Positions 10,294-22,087 of a stretch of 64,000 bases of DNA are shown one piece after another (position 1 is the stretch's first letter; every line of letters starts with the position of its first letter). A program made the position numbers and the translations under genes. The notes beneath the pieces are model-generated. The model did no database searches. It was not told where the DNA came from and saw only the letters and a program-made list of their open reading frames with translations. Origin of the DNA: Gymnopus androsaceus JB14 (taxonomy: Eukaryota; Basidiomycota; Agaricomycetes; Agaricales; Omphalotaceae); contig ML769506.1 in NCBI GenBank assembly GCA_009733575.1, positions 123,610 to 187,609 on the forward strand, given 5' to 3'.

Positions 10294-13200
10294 ATGGCTC
10301 GTGGTGTTCGCGGCTCTTCTTCTACTGCTCTCGCTGTCCCAGAATTGCCCAAAGTTTCCTTTCAAAAGATTAATGACGACCTTACTTCACCGACGACTGG
10401 CGTAGATGATCGACAAGCAAGATCCTATGGCTGTAGGTTCTCCCTTTATCCAATCTATATTTTGTTCTGAATCTCCCTAGATAATGACTTCTCCGACTTT
10501 CAGCGTCCAGAGCATTACATTCGACACATTGGCAAGCTGCAAATATGCTTCTAACGGTTATTGGCTTACTGAATGCTCTTATAGAACCAATCGAAGCCGA
10601 TTTAGCGAGGCAGGTCGAATATGATATGGATGAGCAAGGTGCGTACAAGCTCACTCTGCTCTAAAAATTATCAACTTAAATTTCTTCAGACAAGGAGTGG
10701 CTCGATACGCTAAACGTTGAGAGGAAGAAAGATCACGTCGATAAAATATCCTATGAAATCTTTGAAATCATCATGGACCGTTTGGAAAAGGAATGGTTTG
10801 ACTTGGTGCGTAGCCAAGCTTGAAGTATAACATATAACTTACTGTCCGCAGACCAAGAATATTCCAAAACCTGATTTCGCAATGCCCTCTGAAGACTCTA
10901 CTTGTGCGATATGTGATGACTCTGAAGGAGAAAACAGCAACGCTATCGTCTTTTGTGATGGGTGTAACCTCGCAGTTCCACCAAGGTGCGTACTTGACGA
11001 ATGATCTGTGCGAATACAAGCTCAGCGAAAGAACATAGACTGTTACGGGGTTCCTTACATTCCCGAAGGCCAGTGGCTCTGTCGAAAGTGTACTGTGTCT
11101 CCGGAGAATCCTGTCGTACGTCCATCCGCGTATTCATCATATCGGTCGCTGATGAAACAATTCAGTCTTGTATACTATGTCCCAACGAAGGAGGAGCTTT
11201 CAAGCAAACGGTTCACGGAGAATGGGTGCATCTCCTTTGTGCAATATGGGTCCCAGAAACACGCGTAGCCAACGACGTTTTCATGGAGCCGGTTACTGGC
11301 GTAGAAAAGATATCGAAACAAAGGTGGAAACTGGTTCGTCTTTGCCCCTAATTCCTGGGTTTTATACTCACATGTAACTTGCAGAAATGTAGCATTTGCG
11401 ATATCCGAGAAGGTGCATGCATACAATGTGCCAAAACCTCCTGTTTCCTCGCTTTCCATACGACGTGCGCACGGAAAGAAAAACTCTTATTACCTATGAA
11501 GAGCACTCAAGCGGAGTCTGTCACTTTGACATGCTATTGCGACAAACATCTCCCGGTATGCCAAAACTACTGTTTTTTAAAGCTCATCCTCACCTTTTTT
11601 TCATTATCCAGAAAGAACAGCAGGAAGCTCGGGAAGCTGCAATAGCTGCTCAAGAAGATGACGATGATGAAGCTCACACATCGAAACTATCTAAATCCGC
11701 CCGGGCATACGCAAAAACTTACAAGCCAGGACCTCCTCTAGTACCTGCTATCATCGTCGACCGTATCACACAATACATTTCCAAAGTCAATGTGAGGAAA
11801 CGGGGCGACTTTCTGCTTATGGTGTGCAAATATTGGAGCTTGAAGCGTGAGGCGAGGCGGGGTGCACCTTTGCTGAAGAGACTGCATCTGGAGCCTTGGA
11901 CTGCAGCGAGTAGTGGAAAGTTGCAGAGTGAGGAAGACAGAATGATGAAGCTCGAGGTGAGTGTACTTGGTGTTTTTGAAGGAGAGCCTGAGCTTACTAG
12001 AATTGCTAAAGCTACTTCGACGCCTCGAAACAGATCTCGAACAAGTCCAAAATTTGTGCTGCTCTTACTTGGCAACGAGAGAGTCGAAAGCAGCAACAAA
12101 TGGACATACTTCAAGGAATTCTTACTCAAGCACTTTATCCCCATGAACCTCGGTTGCGCTTTGCATTTGAGCGTATCGTGGGGTGCGTACAGACAATCGT
12201 TACTGGAGATGCTAAACTGACACATGGCATAGATACGACAAACATGATTACTTCAAGAATCCTGTCAACAAAGCTGAGGTCGTCGATTATTTTGACATCA
12301 TAAAGCGCCCTATGTGCTGGTCAATTATCGACGCCAAGCTCGACCGTCATGAGTATTGGGATATCAAAGACTTTAGGGTTCGTTCAGGATATTCTCGATG
12401 ATGACCTTTTGCTCAAAATGTTCCCTAACAGGATGATATCGAACTTGTTTTGAATAACGCAACCTTGTACAACAAATCCGGGACACCGTTTCACAAGGCT
12501 GCACAGCGAATACTTACTTCAGCGCAGCCGATCCTTCAAGACCTTGAACGGCTATCCACGAGACCGGCTTTAACAGAGGACAGCACGTATCACAATGAAG
12601 CTGGGATAAAGGTTGAGAACAACACTACATTATCTGCTTCTGTCATTGGCGATCTCGAGCCTCCTCTGGAACTAGTGGAACTCCTCTTCTCTCTTGACGC
12701 GATCAAGGACGAGAGTCACCTAATCCTAAACATCCGATCCGCTCTCTTCCCTACTAAGCTTTGAATTCCCCGTTCGTCAAACCGCCGCCTCCTCCATTGG
12801 AAAAGCCTCGTAAAGCGCCCAAATTGAAACTGCCGAAACTAGATCGTACGGAGGAATCCAAGCGGGGTAAGAGCAAGAAGGCAGAAGATCGGGCTGCAGG
12901 TATCCCTGACGAACGACTTGTCATTCGCACAAGAAGGTCCATTGCTGCTGCAGCCCTTAGTATCGAGAGTACACCTTTCGAGGAAGAGTTAGCAGAGACT
13001 GTATTTCCGCTCTCAGACCCCAATGTTCCTGGTCCGTCGAGGTCACGCCTTTCATCTGAAATGCCTTCGGTTCCCGAATTCCGGGAGGATGTGGATAACC
13101 AAGCTTCGTTCAAGTTGTTCAACTCTGGTTGGATTTTACCATCTGACCAGAAGCGGAGAACTCGAGCGCCAGTACCGGGTCCTTCGCAACTACCGCCACT

Positions 13201-14730
13201 GTCTACATCTGTCCTGGATATATCCTCTCTTCCACCACCCAAAAAGAAGATCAGACTTGACCGCGGGGTGTCGAAATTGTCTGTGTTCAGTACTGCGGAG
13301 GAGGAAAACGAGACGCTGAACTCGATGTATATGGAGCGATCGAGTAGTATCGATGCGGGGCGAGCATCTGCTCCTAGGTCGACTAGAAGTGACACTGCAG
13401 GATTGCGCGCACTGTCTCAAGTCGCTGCTGCAACAGTTGCAGCTGATGACCGTATGGATATCGATGTGCCTGCTACGGCGCCTTCGAGCTCGTACCAGGA
13501 CGAGGTGAATTTGACGTTTCATCGTCGAACGAGTATTATGCCGGTCGATCTTCCTGAAGGACCTTTGATTGAACCCAGCGGCCTCCCTCGTATTGGTAAT
13601 GTCATCCATGCTAACGGCAAAATCATTATCGAGGAGCTTGATTCTCCTGCGACTAGGCGGGAGAAACATATGCGGAGGAGGGCTGAGAGAGAGAAACTCA
13701 AGCATGTTGGAGGCGGGCTCATCTCTGATTCTGATTCTGGTATTGGCTCAATGTCTATGCCAGTCTCTATGATTGCATTTCCTGGAGGACTCGGCAGAGC
13801 ACCAACCAGAGCCCCAGCACATATCACGCAGAGACGTGCACGCTACCTCTGTGTTGAGCTCGCTGAACGAGGGAGGGGACGAGGAAGCTGTCTTATTAGG
13901 ACACCACGCACCGCCGCCGCCGCCGCCGCCTTCAGAACTTTATTTGCCCGTCGTAAAAAGCAACACAAGAGCACGCAGATCCAATGCTGCTGCTTCGACG
14001 TCGACTTCTGCTCCTACCCCTCTTACCTTAGCTTCACCCACTAAAGCTTCTTCATCAAATGAACCCACGAAGCAACCGACTACAGGATCGGCAGGATTCA
14101 AACCTGGTCAAGCTTTGGAAGGAGGAACTCTTGTTTGGGCTAAAGCAGGTATGATCTCGTTGTCTCTAAACAATTTAATCGCTGACCAAATATTGACATA
14201 GACACCTTTCCTTGGTGGCCAGCGGTTATCTTTGAGACTGGTGATCCTTATGTACCACCAGCGGCCAAAAAGATGCATGCGAGTATGATGAGAAAGAAGA
14301 AGTACCAAGATTCGGGGTTGTATTTCGTGACGATTTTACGATAAGCAGCATTCCTGGTAAGTGTTCGTCGTTGTAACGAATGATCGTGTTTGTTGATATA
14401 CACCTTTATATACAGGCAATGTGTCGGTCTGGATAAACTGTTACCACTTGGCGACGATGATGGTGGGTATCAGTACTCTTCGACATATCCCAAACAATGA
14501 GCTAATTGACTTTCGGTAGAACTGGATGCAGATTTGGTTGCCAGTCAATCCAAGCGACAAAAATGGAAAAACGCAAAGATAAGAAATGAATGCCGAGAAG
14601 CTTGGAGGTGCGTTCGATTGTTGACAATGGTGTATAAACAGTGACTGTTTATAAATGATATTCGTAAATCAGGACAGCCAAGCAAGAGATAGACATGCAA
14701 GCGGACGATGAGGAGGTTGTAGAGTCTTGA
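10294..14730 (+). CDS. nto1: NTO1/BRPF-type PHD-bromodomain-PWWP protein, several frameshifts
   Basis: The architecture is that of Nto1/BRPF, the chromatin-reading scaffold of NuA3/MOZ-type histone acetyltransferase complexes. In order: an EPL-like N-terminus ([12 protein letters not shown] ... [14 protein letters not shown]), a PHD finger ([20 protein letters not shown]), a zinc knuckle and extended PHD ([14 protein letters not shown] ... [11 protein letters not shown]), a bromodomain ([33 protein letters not shown]), a Pro/Ser-rich linker, and a C-terminal PWWP ([18 protein letters not shown]). The start ATG is shared with a second copy at 18216, and the TGA is at 14728-14730. Family-conserved sequence changes frame without a usable intron near 12057, 12731, between 13770 and 13835, and at 14330. 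At 14330 removing one base restores [13 protein letters not shown]. At 12731 the second copy is in frame. This copy may be a pseudogene, or the assembly carries indels. Confidence 0.8.
13911..13930 (+). repeat. CCG trinucleotide repeat
   Basis: Roughly seven CCG units encode a poly-proline run in the linker before the PWWP domain of the NTO1-like gene. Confidence 0.85.
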
Positions 14731-14934
14731 AGTGGATGCTGCGTCTTTTTGTACTTGGAGAAAAGAAATGTAAAGTGTGTAAAGTTTTCTTGTGTATAAC
14801 GTTTATCTACCTCGAATATTGGATGTTGACCATGTAAACTGCGAGGAATCGCTGAAGGTCTTATGCTGGTTCTCCGTTGAACGGCCACCATCGCAAGTCG
14901 TCAACTGGATCTAGTTTGCGACGCTCCATTTAGC

Positions 14935-15192
14935 CATGAATTTTATTCAAAACACATCGCGCTCACACGATCGGCACGTCAAGCTTGGTCGTAACCACAC
15001 CAGGCGAGCGAAACGGTTCCTTTGACCCGAAAGTTGTAAGTAAGCGGCATGCCGAATTCTGGAAGGCAGAGGAAAAGCAAGTACAGTATGTCAATTCTTT
15101 CTATAATTTCTGTGAAGCTCTTCATAATTCGCTAGATATCACACACCTCCAATGGAACCTTCGTGAACGGGGAACGGCTTAGTCCAGAAGGC
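14935..15192 (+). pseudogene. FHA-domain gene fragment (decayed copy)
   Basis: This stretch matches the FHA gene at 19876-20429. It retains HDRHVKLGR-like DNA (with a 2-bp deletion beforehand), GERNGSFDPKVVSKRHAEFW, and the DNA for NGTFVNGERLSPEGIES, which here is out of frame. It is too broken to encode an FHA domain. It sits directly after the NTO1-like gene, in the same order as the second NTO1-FHA block, so both genes were copied together. Confidence 0.7.
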
Positions 15193-16376
15193 ATCGAGTC
15201 TTATCCCTACTCCAGATATCACTCACCGAGTCGGTATACTCAGGATCTTCTCATTCGCTCTGATGAGTGGAATATTTGAGGGTTCGTGGGCAGTTGAAGA
15301 TTCCCATGAAGCCCAGGTGAGTATCGTGTCTAAACTAATACGATCTAACCTCTTTGCTACATAAGCCATCCACACAGCAGAAAGCACAAGATTTAGCTGC
15401 ACTGTCAATCTCAAATATCTTTTCGAGAACTATCATGAACATACGGTTCAGGCGACTTATCGCATTCCCTCTCATTTACCGACAAGCCCAAGTGGTCTCT
15501 CATTGCTGAGGAAGTCGGAATCTCGTTTTCAATTCCTTCCGACAAAGTAGCGGTCACTTATATCGACCCCGAGAGCGATGAGATGATTGTCCACATTCAG
15601 GCCTTTCACGAGGGTTACTACAAGCCTGGCGAAGTCGTTAGATTTACCGTTATGGATATGAGAACTCCTGGTAGGACTTTCAGATCTTCGCTCCCTACTC
15701 TTCTTAATCTTCGTCTTAAAGAAAACAAGACGCTCCTCTCCCCTTTTACACCAGTCTCAATAAGTTATGAACGATATCATCATGAACGATATCATCATAA
15801 CACATCATTTGACTGTCTCTGTGGTTTGCCGATTACTTCCAGGACTTTGCTGCCACCGGCTTCAAAAGCACTCACTCCTCTTTTTCTCAGAGCCGTGTCT
15901 CCCCGTCCATCGCCGCCAGTTTCTCTGCGAACCGGGAAGATATTATGCCAAGTCCGTGTTGCTCTTCTACTCTTTCTTATGCTGACTACTTGTCACTTTT
16001 CTAGAGCGCCAGCAAAGGCTACGAACCTACCCCTTGACTGTTGTGCGGAGGGTGGAGACTGGTGACCGTGCTCAAGCCGCTGCTGTCGATCCCATTGAAC
16101 CCAGACGCAGCCCAGGTTGCCGATATCGTCATCGTCGTCGTCCGTCACACTCGTTACATTTACACCCAGATGCAGGTCCAGGACGCTAGGTCAGATTTCT
16201 CTCACGCCGGCAATTTCTCTTTCTCCTACGCATCCACTGGGATGAAGGTTGAAGTCTCCGGTGATCACGACTCTGGATCTGACTCTTCCTCTAGCAGTCA
16301 TGTTAACCACGGACTTGTCAGTTTCCGCTTCTTCGACAATCTCCTTCTCTGCCGATTCCCGCTGTCTCGAGTTTAG
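15193..16376. other. Possible exons of an unrecognised gene
   Basis: A plus-strand stretch at about 15460-15672 reads SFTDKPKWSLIAEEVGISFS and then VVRFTVMDMRTPG. After a possible intron, 15842-15958 reads DFAATGFKSTHSSFSQSRVS and continues through another possible intron to about 16065. I do not recognise the protein and see no complete frame. A 111-codon ORF (16041-16376) overlaps the end. It could be a remnant of a gene caught in the local duplication. Confidence 0.25.
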
Positions 16377-17088
16377 TGGCCCTGGAGGCTGTTGATAGAT
16401 CTTTGCTACTGGGTTTCCAATCAACCTCTATAGCTTCTTTCTCTTTAGAGGTTAACGATGTAAGCTTGATCTCGTGTGTACGTGAGACTAGCTTCAAGTT
16501 CGTGGGTGAATCGCTGCTGTTCGCGCAAGTGGGACAAGATGGGGATAAAAGGTATCTATATTGTTGTAACTATTGTTCATGTATATACCAAACGTCGCTC
16601 TGCAGCGCTATACAGTTACTAGGTAACACGCTGGTTAGTAAATAGTTGAGACTCGGCGAGACGGACTCGTAGTAAGTGAGTGTAAGTAAGGACCGTCTCG
16701 TCAAGTCCGAAGGACTTGTCGCAACTCATACGCGTATAGACGTGTGAGCGCGACACAATTATCCGATGCCACTCACGACTCTTTCGACATGTCACTTAGC
16801 CTGAACCTCGATGGTCGAAGTCGATGCTATACCAGAGGATCCCGAAGCACAGACAGGGGACGACTCCTACAATGATGGCTCTCGTCAATTGCGTCCTATC
16901 TTTCCAGCTGTAAAGACAAGGATTTCAACCGACTGACATCGCTTACTTCTGGCCTACCATTTATGATCTACCGAGAATACAATTGTAACACTTGTTGTCC
17001 GTACCTTAGATATATGTATGATGCTACTGAGTCCATGCGACAATCTCGATACACTACGTATGGATAATAAAGTATCTCAGTCCGAGCC
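16377..17088. other. Intergenic, no supported gene
   Basis: Only scattered stops and AT-rich stretches. A block around 16645-16760 with GAGACGG/CCGTCTC inverted words could be a repeat remnant, but I cannot define its ends. Confidence 0.3.
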
Positions 17089-18075
17089 CTAGAAAAAATG
17101 GAAGGCGGATAAACTACGGAGCTTTATCAAACTGAAATTGGCTTTGATATCCCATTCACTGTTCTCCTCCTCCTGTACGAGGTTAGCTGCAACCAGCAAA
17201 TCAGCATTGATTCTTGTGATGCCACTGGAACTTACCAGCTGGAAGACATAAGAGAAATAAACAGGACAAACGTTGGGATGTTGGGCAGTACGTGTGGGGG
17301 AAGGCGCATAATCTCTTGAATCTGAATACATTCAACTGTCAACATCAGGAGAAATAGGAAAGGAGTTACACGCACATGGGATTAGCCAAATTTTCTCGCC
17401 ATTCCAGACACTTAAAGCACACAATCCAATAACCGTAGAGGCGAATATCAGCAATAGCGCAGAAAGATCATCCATAATAAGACCAATGCTGATAGTGGCA
17501 AACCAGGTCTTCTAATAGAAATTAGAAAATATTTTCGGCGACAAATCAAACAACATACAGCATCATCAGCATCAGGATCTGGCGTCTTGGCGTCTCCATC
17601 CCCATTAGTCCTATATGCACGTATCGCACCTGCTACCATCACTACATAATTAGGCAGAATGAGATGAGAATACTGGCAAGTGATCATATTGTATGAACAT
17701 ACGGAGGCCTCCAAAGGCATAAAGACCAGCGAACACAAGATCGTGGCCTCTGGGAACGCGCGGAGTGTCTCGCCCAAGAGCTGCTGCGAACAACAGCACC
17801 GTGACTGCTTGGAAGGCGAATCCTGGCAACAACGAAGTTGTTACGCGAAGAAAAAGCGTGAGGAATAACGGTACGCCTAGGGCCACGACCAGTGCAGTAA
17901 ACGGATGAAAAATGACGAAGGCAAGCGCGGCGAACAGGGCGCGGAAAATCGCAGACACCTTCACGAACAGGTGGTGGTCAGTCACCATAGCTAGGGATGT
18001 ATTCCTCTTAGCGGCTGGAGCCGTGGCACTGGTAATGTTAGTGTCCGAAGACTCGAGAAGATGTTCGGTAGACAT
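17089..18075 (-). CDS. Small multi-pass membrane protein family member
   Basis: Unrecognised family, best-preserved single-module copy. The first exon (18075 to about 17705) starts MSTEHLLESSDTN and has about three hydrophobic stretches, ending FAGLYAFGGL. The following intron carries the family's ATTCTCATCTCATTCTGCCT string. A short exon reads AIRAYRTNGDGDAKTPDPDA. The next hydrophobic exon reads IGLIMDDLSALLLIFAS and ends SVWNGEKIW. The last exons read DSRDYAPSPTRTAQHPN and NLVQEEENSEWDIKANFSLI, ending in a stop at 17089-17091. The protein probably spans a membrane three or four times. No catalytic motif is seen. It is transcribed away from the second NTO1 copy. Confidence 0.6.
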
Positions 18076-18120
18076 GGCGAGTTAAAGTTAAATATGTGTG
18101 GATGATAATAATGTGCGTAG

Positions 18121-18164
18121 TGGTGGTTGGTTCAAAAAAGGACTCGAATTAAAGCCCCTAAAAA
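18121..18164 (-). promoter_or_regulatory. Conserved upstream motif of the membrane-protein family (copy 3)
   Basis: Read on the minus strand: TTTTTAGGGGCTTTAATTCG, then AGTCCTTTTTTGAACCAACC, about 85 bp before the ATG at 18075. It matches the blocks upstream of 6519, 8370 and 22208. Confidence 0.5.
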
Positions 18165-18215
18165 TTTTATAGGATTTTCTGCGCGACTGTGTTGTTTTCC
18201 AAGACGGTTCATCTA

Positions 18216-19712
18216 ATGGCTCGTGGTGTTCGCGGCTCTTCTTCTACCGCTCCTACCGCTCCAGAATGCCCAAAGTTTCTTTTCAAAAGATTAATGACGA
18301 CTTGACTTCACCGACGACTAGCGTAGATGATCGACAAGCAAGATCCTATGGCTGTAAGTTCTCGCTTTGTTCGACCTATATTTTCGTTCTGGATCTCCCT
18401 AGATAATGATTTCTCTAACTTTCAGCGTCCAGAGCATTATATTAGACACAATGGCAAGTTGCAATTCTGCTTTCTAGATGCTCATTATTGTCTTGATGAA
18501 TGCTTTTGTAGAACCAATCGCAGCTGATTTAGCGAGGCAGGTCGAATATATTATAGGTGAGGTGCGTCCAAGGTCACTTTGCCCCAAAAAGCCGAGTCTG
18601 TCACTTTGACATGCTATTGCGACAAGCATCTTCCGATATGCCCAGAGTACTGTCCTCTAAAGTTCTTCTTACCTTTTTATTATTATTAGGAAGAACAGAA
18701 AGAAGTTCGGGAGGCTACTCTAGCTGCTCAAGAAGATGATGAGGATGAAGCACACACATTGAAACTATCTAAATCCGCCCGAGCATACGCAAAAACTTAC
18801 AAGCCAGGACCTCCTCTAGTACCTGCTATCATCGTCGACCGCATCACACAATACATTTCCAAAGTTAATGTGAGGAAACGGGGTGACTTTCTGCCTATGG
18901 TGTGCAAATATTGGAGCTTGAAGCGCGAGGCGAGGCGGGGTGCACCTTTGCTGAAGAGACTGCGTCTGGAGCCTTGGACCGCAGTGAGTAGTGGAAAGTT
19001 ACAGAGTGAAGAAGACAGCGCGTATCACGACGAAGCTGGGATAAAGATTGAGAACAACACTGCACTATCTGCTTTTGTTATTGGCGATCTCGAGCCTCCT
19101 CTGGAACTAGTCGAACTCCTATTCTCTCTTGACGCGATAAAGGACGAGAGCCACCTAATCCTAAACACCGACCCACTCTCTTCCCTACTAAGCTTTGAAT
19201 TCCCTGTTTTTAAACCACCGCCTCCTCCATTAGAAAAGCCTCGTAAAGCACCCAAATTGAAACTGCCGAAACTAGATCGCACGGAGGAATCCAAGCGGGG
19301 TAAGAGCAAGAAGGCAGACGATCGGGCAATCCGAACTGAAATGGAGCCTGCAGGTATACCTGACGAGCGACTTGTCATACGCACAAGAAGGTCTATCACT
19401 GCTGCACGCGCAGCCCTTCGTACCGAGAGTACACCTCTCGAGGAAGAGTTAGCAGAGACTGTATTTCCGCTCTCAGACCCCAATGCTCCTGGTCCGTCGA
19501 GGTCACGCCTTTCATCTGAAATGCCTTCAGTTCCCGAATTCCGGGACGATGTGGATAACCAAGCTTCAACTCTGGATGGATTTTACCATCTGACCAGAAG
19601 CGGAGAACTGGAGCGCCAGTACCGAGTCCTTCGCAACTACTGCCTATATATATTGGACGGTCACCGGTCACCGATTGGGTCTTTTCGGCAAGAGGTTAAC
19701 GCTAACGATTGA
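18216..19712 (+). pseudogene. Internally deleted second copy of the NTO1-like gene
   Basis: The first exons match 10294 onward ([18 protein letters not shown]-like). The DNA for both PHD fingers is missing: sequence equivalent to about 10660-11512 is gone. The copy resumes at [15 protein letters not shown] and runs through [19 protein letters not shown] and KLQSEEDS. It then jumps past the bromodomain (equivalent of about 11940-12585) to AYHDEAGIKIENN. The linker is in frame here where copy 1 is shifted ([16 protein letters not shown]). A 13-bp loss near 19566 changes frame, and homology ends near 19640, before the PWWP. It cannot encode a working reader. The bromodomain deletion ends share GAAGACAG/GAGGACAG microhomology. 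Confidence 0.8.
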
Positions 19713-19875
19713 ATCAATCAAATCAGTACTACTAGTGTTCGAGTCACTTTCTATCTTGCTATCTTGCTTTCGGACACTCAACTCAAAATCCGAAAGCGCA
19801 ACGCATACATAAGGTATATAACTTCTCCCTGTCCTCTCCTTCTATTTTATCAAGTGCTACTTATTCATAGTCTCA

Positions 19876-20429
19876 ATGTTCTCCTACGGAATGCCTCCAT
19901 TTCCTGTTCTCTATCTCTATCCGCTCAATGACTCTTTTCTTCCAAAACACATCGTTCTCTCACACGATCGGCATGTTAAGCTTGGACGTCAAACCAACTG
20001 CTAGAACTATACCAAGCGAAGGAAACGGTGTCTTTGACGCGAGAGTTGTAAGTAGGCAGCATGCCGAAATCTGGGAGGAAGGGAACCAAGTATAAAAGTT
20101 GATTATTTCTGTAATCTTTGTGAAGCTCATCGTATTTCGCCAGATATTTATCAAAGACCTCAAAAGCACCAATGGAACCTTCGTGAACGGGGAGCGGCTT
20201 AGTCCAGAAGGCATCGAGTCTGATCCCTACCAGCTCAAGAGCGGTGACATAGTCGTACGTTGTTCAAATAATGCTATTGGAGTACTGAGAGAGAGAGCTC
20301 ATACGTCTTGCTCAGGAGATGGGTATTGATATCGTAGGAGATGACAACGAAACTATAATTCACCGTAGAGTGGCTGCTCGTGCTGCGTGTATCTTCTCGG
20401 AGAATTTGAAAGAAATGTGTAAATTGTAG
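19876..20429 (+). pseudogene. FHA-domain protein gene, frameshifted and truncated copy
   Basis: FHA domains bind phosphothreonine. The first exon reads MFSYGMPPFPVLYLYPLNDS, HDRHVKLGRQTN, then (one frame later) ARTIPSEGNGVFDARVVSRQ HAEIW. The next exon reads IFIKDLKSTNGTFVNGERLS and LKSGDIV, and the last EMGIDIVGDDNETIIHRRVA, ending at TAG 20427-20429. The RxxSxxH-type core and the NGTFVNG turn are present. A single extra T near 20000 breaks the frame within the FHA fold. FHA genes of this kind in basidiomycetes continue much further with a coiled coil, so the 3' part is also missing. It follows the deleted NTO1 copy as in the first block. Confidence 0.65.
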
Positions 20430-20484
20430 TAATAGCATGTATTATGTTGTACAATGTCTATCTTGAGTGTCCTTCCTGTTCCTG

Positions 20485-21318
20485 TTACACATCTACTGCT
20501 TGTCCTCCCTCATATGAAGCCGCCGTAACTTGCCTCATCATTTCCGCCGCCATAGCTTGCCTCATCATCTCCACCGTAGTGCTCATTGCTGTCAACCTCG
20601 CCCCTCTCGCTGCACGCTCCTCGAGGCATTCACATAAGGCGTCAAGAGTACTTTGATCCAAACTGTGGTCAGCGAGCGATTCAATATGCTCCTCAAAGGA
20701 GGCTCCCTCCAATTCAAATTTTTCCCTCGTGGTCTCCAACGCTGCCGCCAGGTTCGCGATAGCATTCTGTATTCTTACAACACCTTGAAGGCGCTCCGGC
20801 GAAAACGTTTCAGCGGGAGCGCTTCCCCGTACCTCAGGCCTCGTATTATTCTCTTCCACTACTTCATCCTCTTCTTCCGAGTCATCCACAAGGTGTCCTA
20901 GATCCATCTCTTCGCGTTGTTCCATCGCAGCTACTGCCTGTCGAAAAGAAGTCGCTTGACGCGTTAATTCAGCGCCTGGATCCTCCAGTTCCTCATATCC
21001 GATACCCCTCCCAGTACGGCTGCGCTCGAGGAGCGTTCGAGTTAGCCACTGTACTCTGTCCTCTTCTTCACGACTTCCCTCTTCGCCGACGCTATTAGTA
21101 TCATGGAAGTAACCAGCAAGTCGATGACCGGAGAGAATAAAGTCTGAGGTCCAATCTTCGGGATCAGTGGCCCCGGAGTCAACGTGCAGAGGCCGATCCG
21201 AGGACGAGGGTCCTTCGTACACTGGATGAGATTGACCAACGGTCGAAGATCCTTGAACTGTGGTACGGATTTCGTTCGCTTTAGCAGCGAGTTGAATGGA
21301 ATACAAGAGGTGACCCAT
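20485..21318 (-). CDS. Hypothetical acidic helical protein
   Basis: Unrecognised single-exon gene of about 277 residues if it starts at the ATG at 21318 (MGHLLYSIQLAAKANEIRTT). The open frame extends upstream to 21462 but that part looks non-coding. The middle carries an acidic run (DSEEEDEVVEENN), and the C-terminal half is Ala/Glu/Leu-rich and probably helical (NAIANLAAALETTREKF, CECLEERAARGARLTAM). A short imperfect repeat (TVEMMRQAMAAEMMRQV) closes it. No signal peptide or domain is seen. Confidence 0.5.
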   Translation of the reverse strand: MGHLLYSIQLAAKANEIRTTVQGSSTVGQSHPVYEGPSSSDRPLHVDSGATDPEDWTSDFILSGHRLAGYFHDTNSVGEEGSREEEDRVQWLTRTLLERSRTGRGIGYEELEDPGAELTRQATSFRQAVAAMEQREEMDLGHLVDDSEEEDEVVEENNTRPEVRGSAPAETFSPERLQGVVRIQNAIANLAAALETTREKFELEGASFEEHIESLADHSLDQSTLDALCECLEERAARGARLTAMSTTVEMMRQAMAAEMMRQVTAASYEGGQAVDV

Positions 21319-21544
21319 GATATTTTGTACAATGAAAGTCGCTGAGAATGGCTTTAAAAGATGCAGGGGATGTCTGGTTTGAGGGCCTTTGGGGGACTGC
21401 TTTATACGCATGCAGTTGGGCCACCCATTGATGATTGAACAAATTGGGAAGTTAGTGGACAATGGAGAAGTTGATCAAGTCAAAGCCGGGATCTTTTTCG
21501 AGTGGGCGAACAATAGGACTTTGCTGCAAATTTCCTAAAGTGGA

Positions 21545-22075
21545 TGATGATTAAAAGCGGCGTCTTCAAGCTTCAGGCCTCACCAGGGCCTCGGGTACGA
21601 TACTAACCTTCGCGTTAACGTCGAGTGGACTTACTTTCTCCCCACACTATGGCACTCATGAAGCTTCAATGCATATTTTGAAACAGATACTATGAGCAAC
21701 ACACACAAAAAATGCTCGGGTAACACTGCTCGAGGCAGAGCGTCATTGTACACACCTACAAGGGTATAATATCAACACGCGAAAGTCACAAAAAGAGTTG
21801 AAACAACTTGGAAACAACAACCACACTGTCCAAGGTATGGATCAAATCCGAGTGCAGGCCATAGCACTAGCAGCGTTGGAATTCGAGACGGAAGAAGATG
21901 AAAAGCCAGATGTTCCGGACAGACATAGCAGACCCAGAGAACCCACTATTGGACCCTCAGGCCTCAGAGCTTGGATGGCCAAAATCAGAAGAGTTGAAGG
22001 AGAGCTTGAGCGAGGAGCAAGATCTTTTGATCGTCTTGCTCATACAAGTAAGGATGCGTTGCAAAATTAAATAAA
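21545..22075 (-). pseudogene. Duplicated fragment of the GPI-anchored protein gene and its 3' flank
   Basis: DNA here matches about 23670-24200. Shared words include GGCCTCACCAGGGCCTCGGG, CATATTTTGAAACAGATACT, GCGTCATTGTACACAC and ACAAGGGTATAA. The part over 21870-21950 corresponds to the Ser/Gly/Ala-rich tail exon of the 24.0-24.9 kb gene but is interrupted and has no upstream exons. It is a remnant copied with non-coding flank. Confidence 0.55.
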
Positions 22076-22087
22076 ATCGTACTTGGC

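Noticed and set aside
12754..13395. 213-codon minus-strand ORF across the NTO1-like linker
   Set aside because: It mirrors the plus-strand frame of the Pro/Ser-rich linker that is conserved in the second copy. The antisense reading has no independent support.
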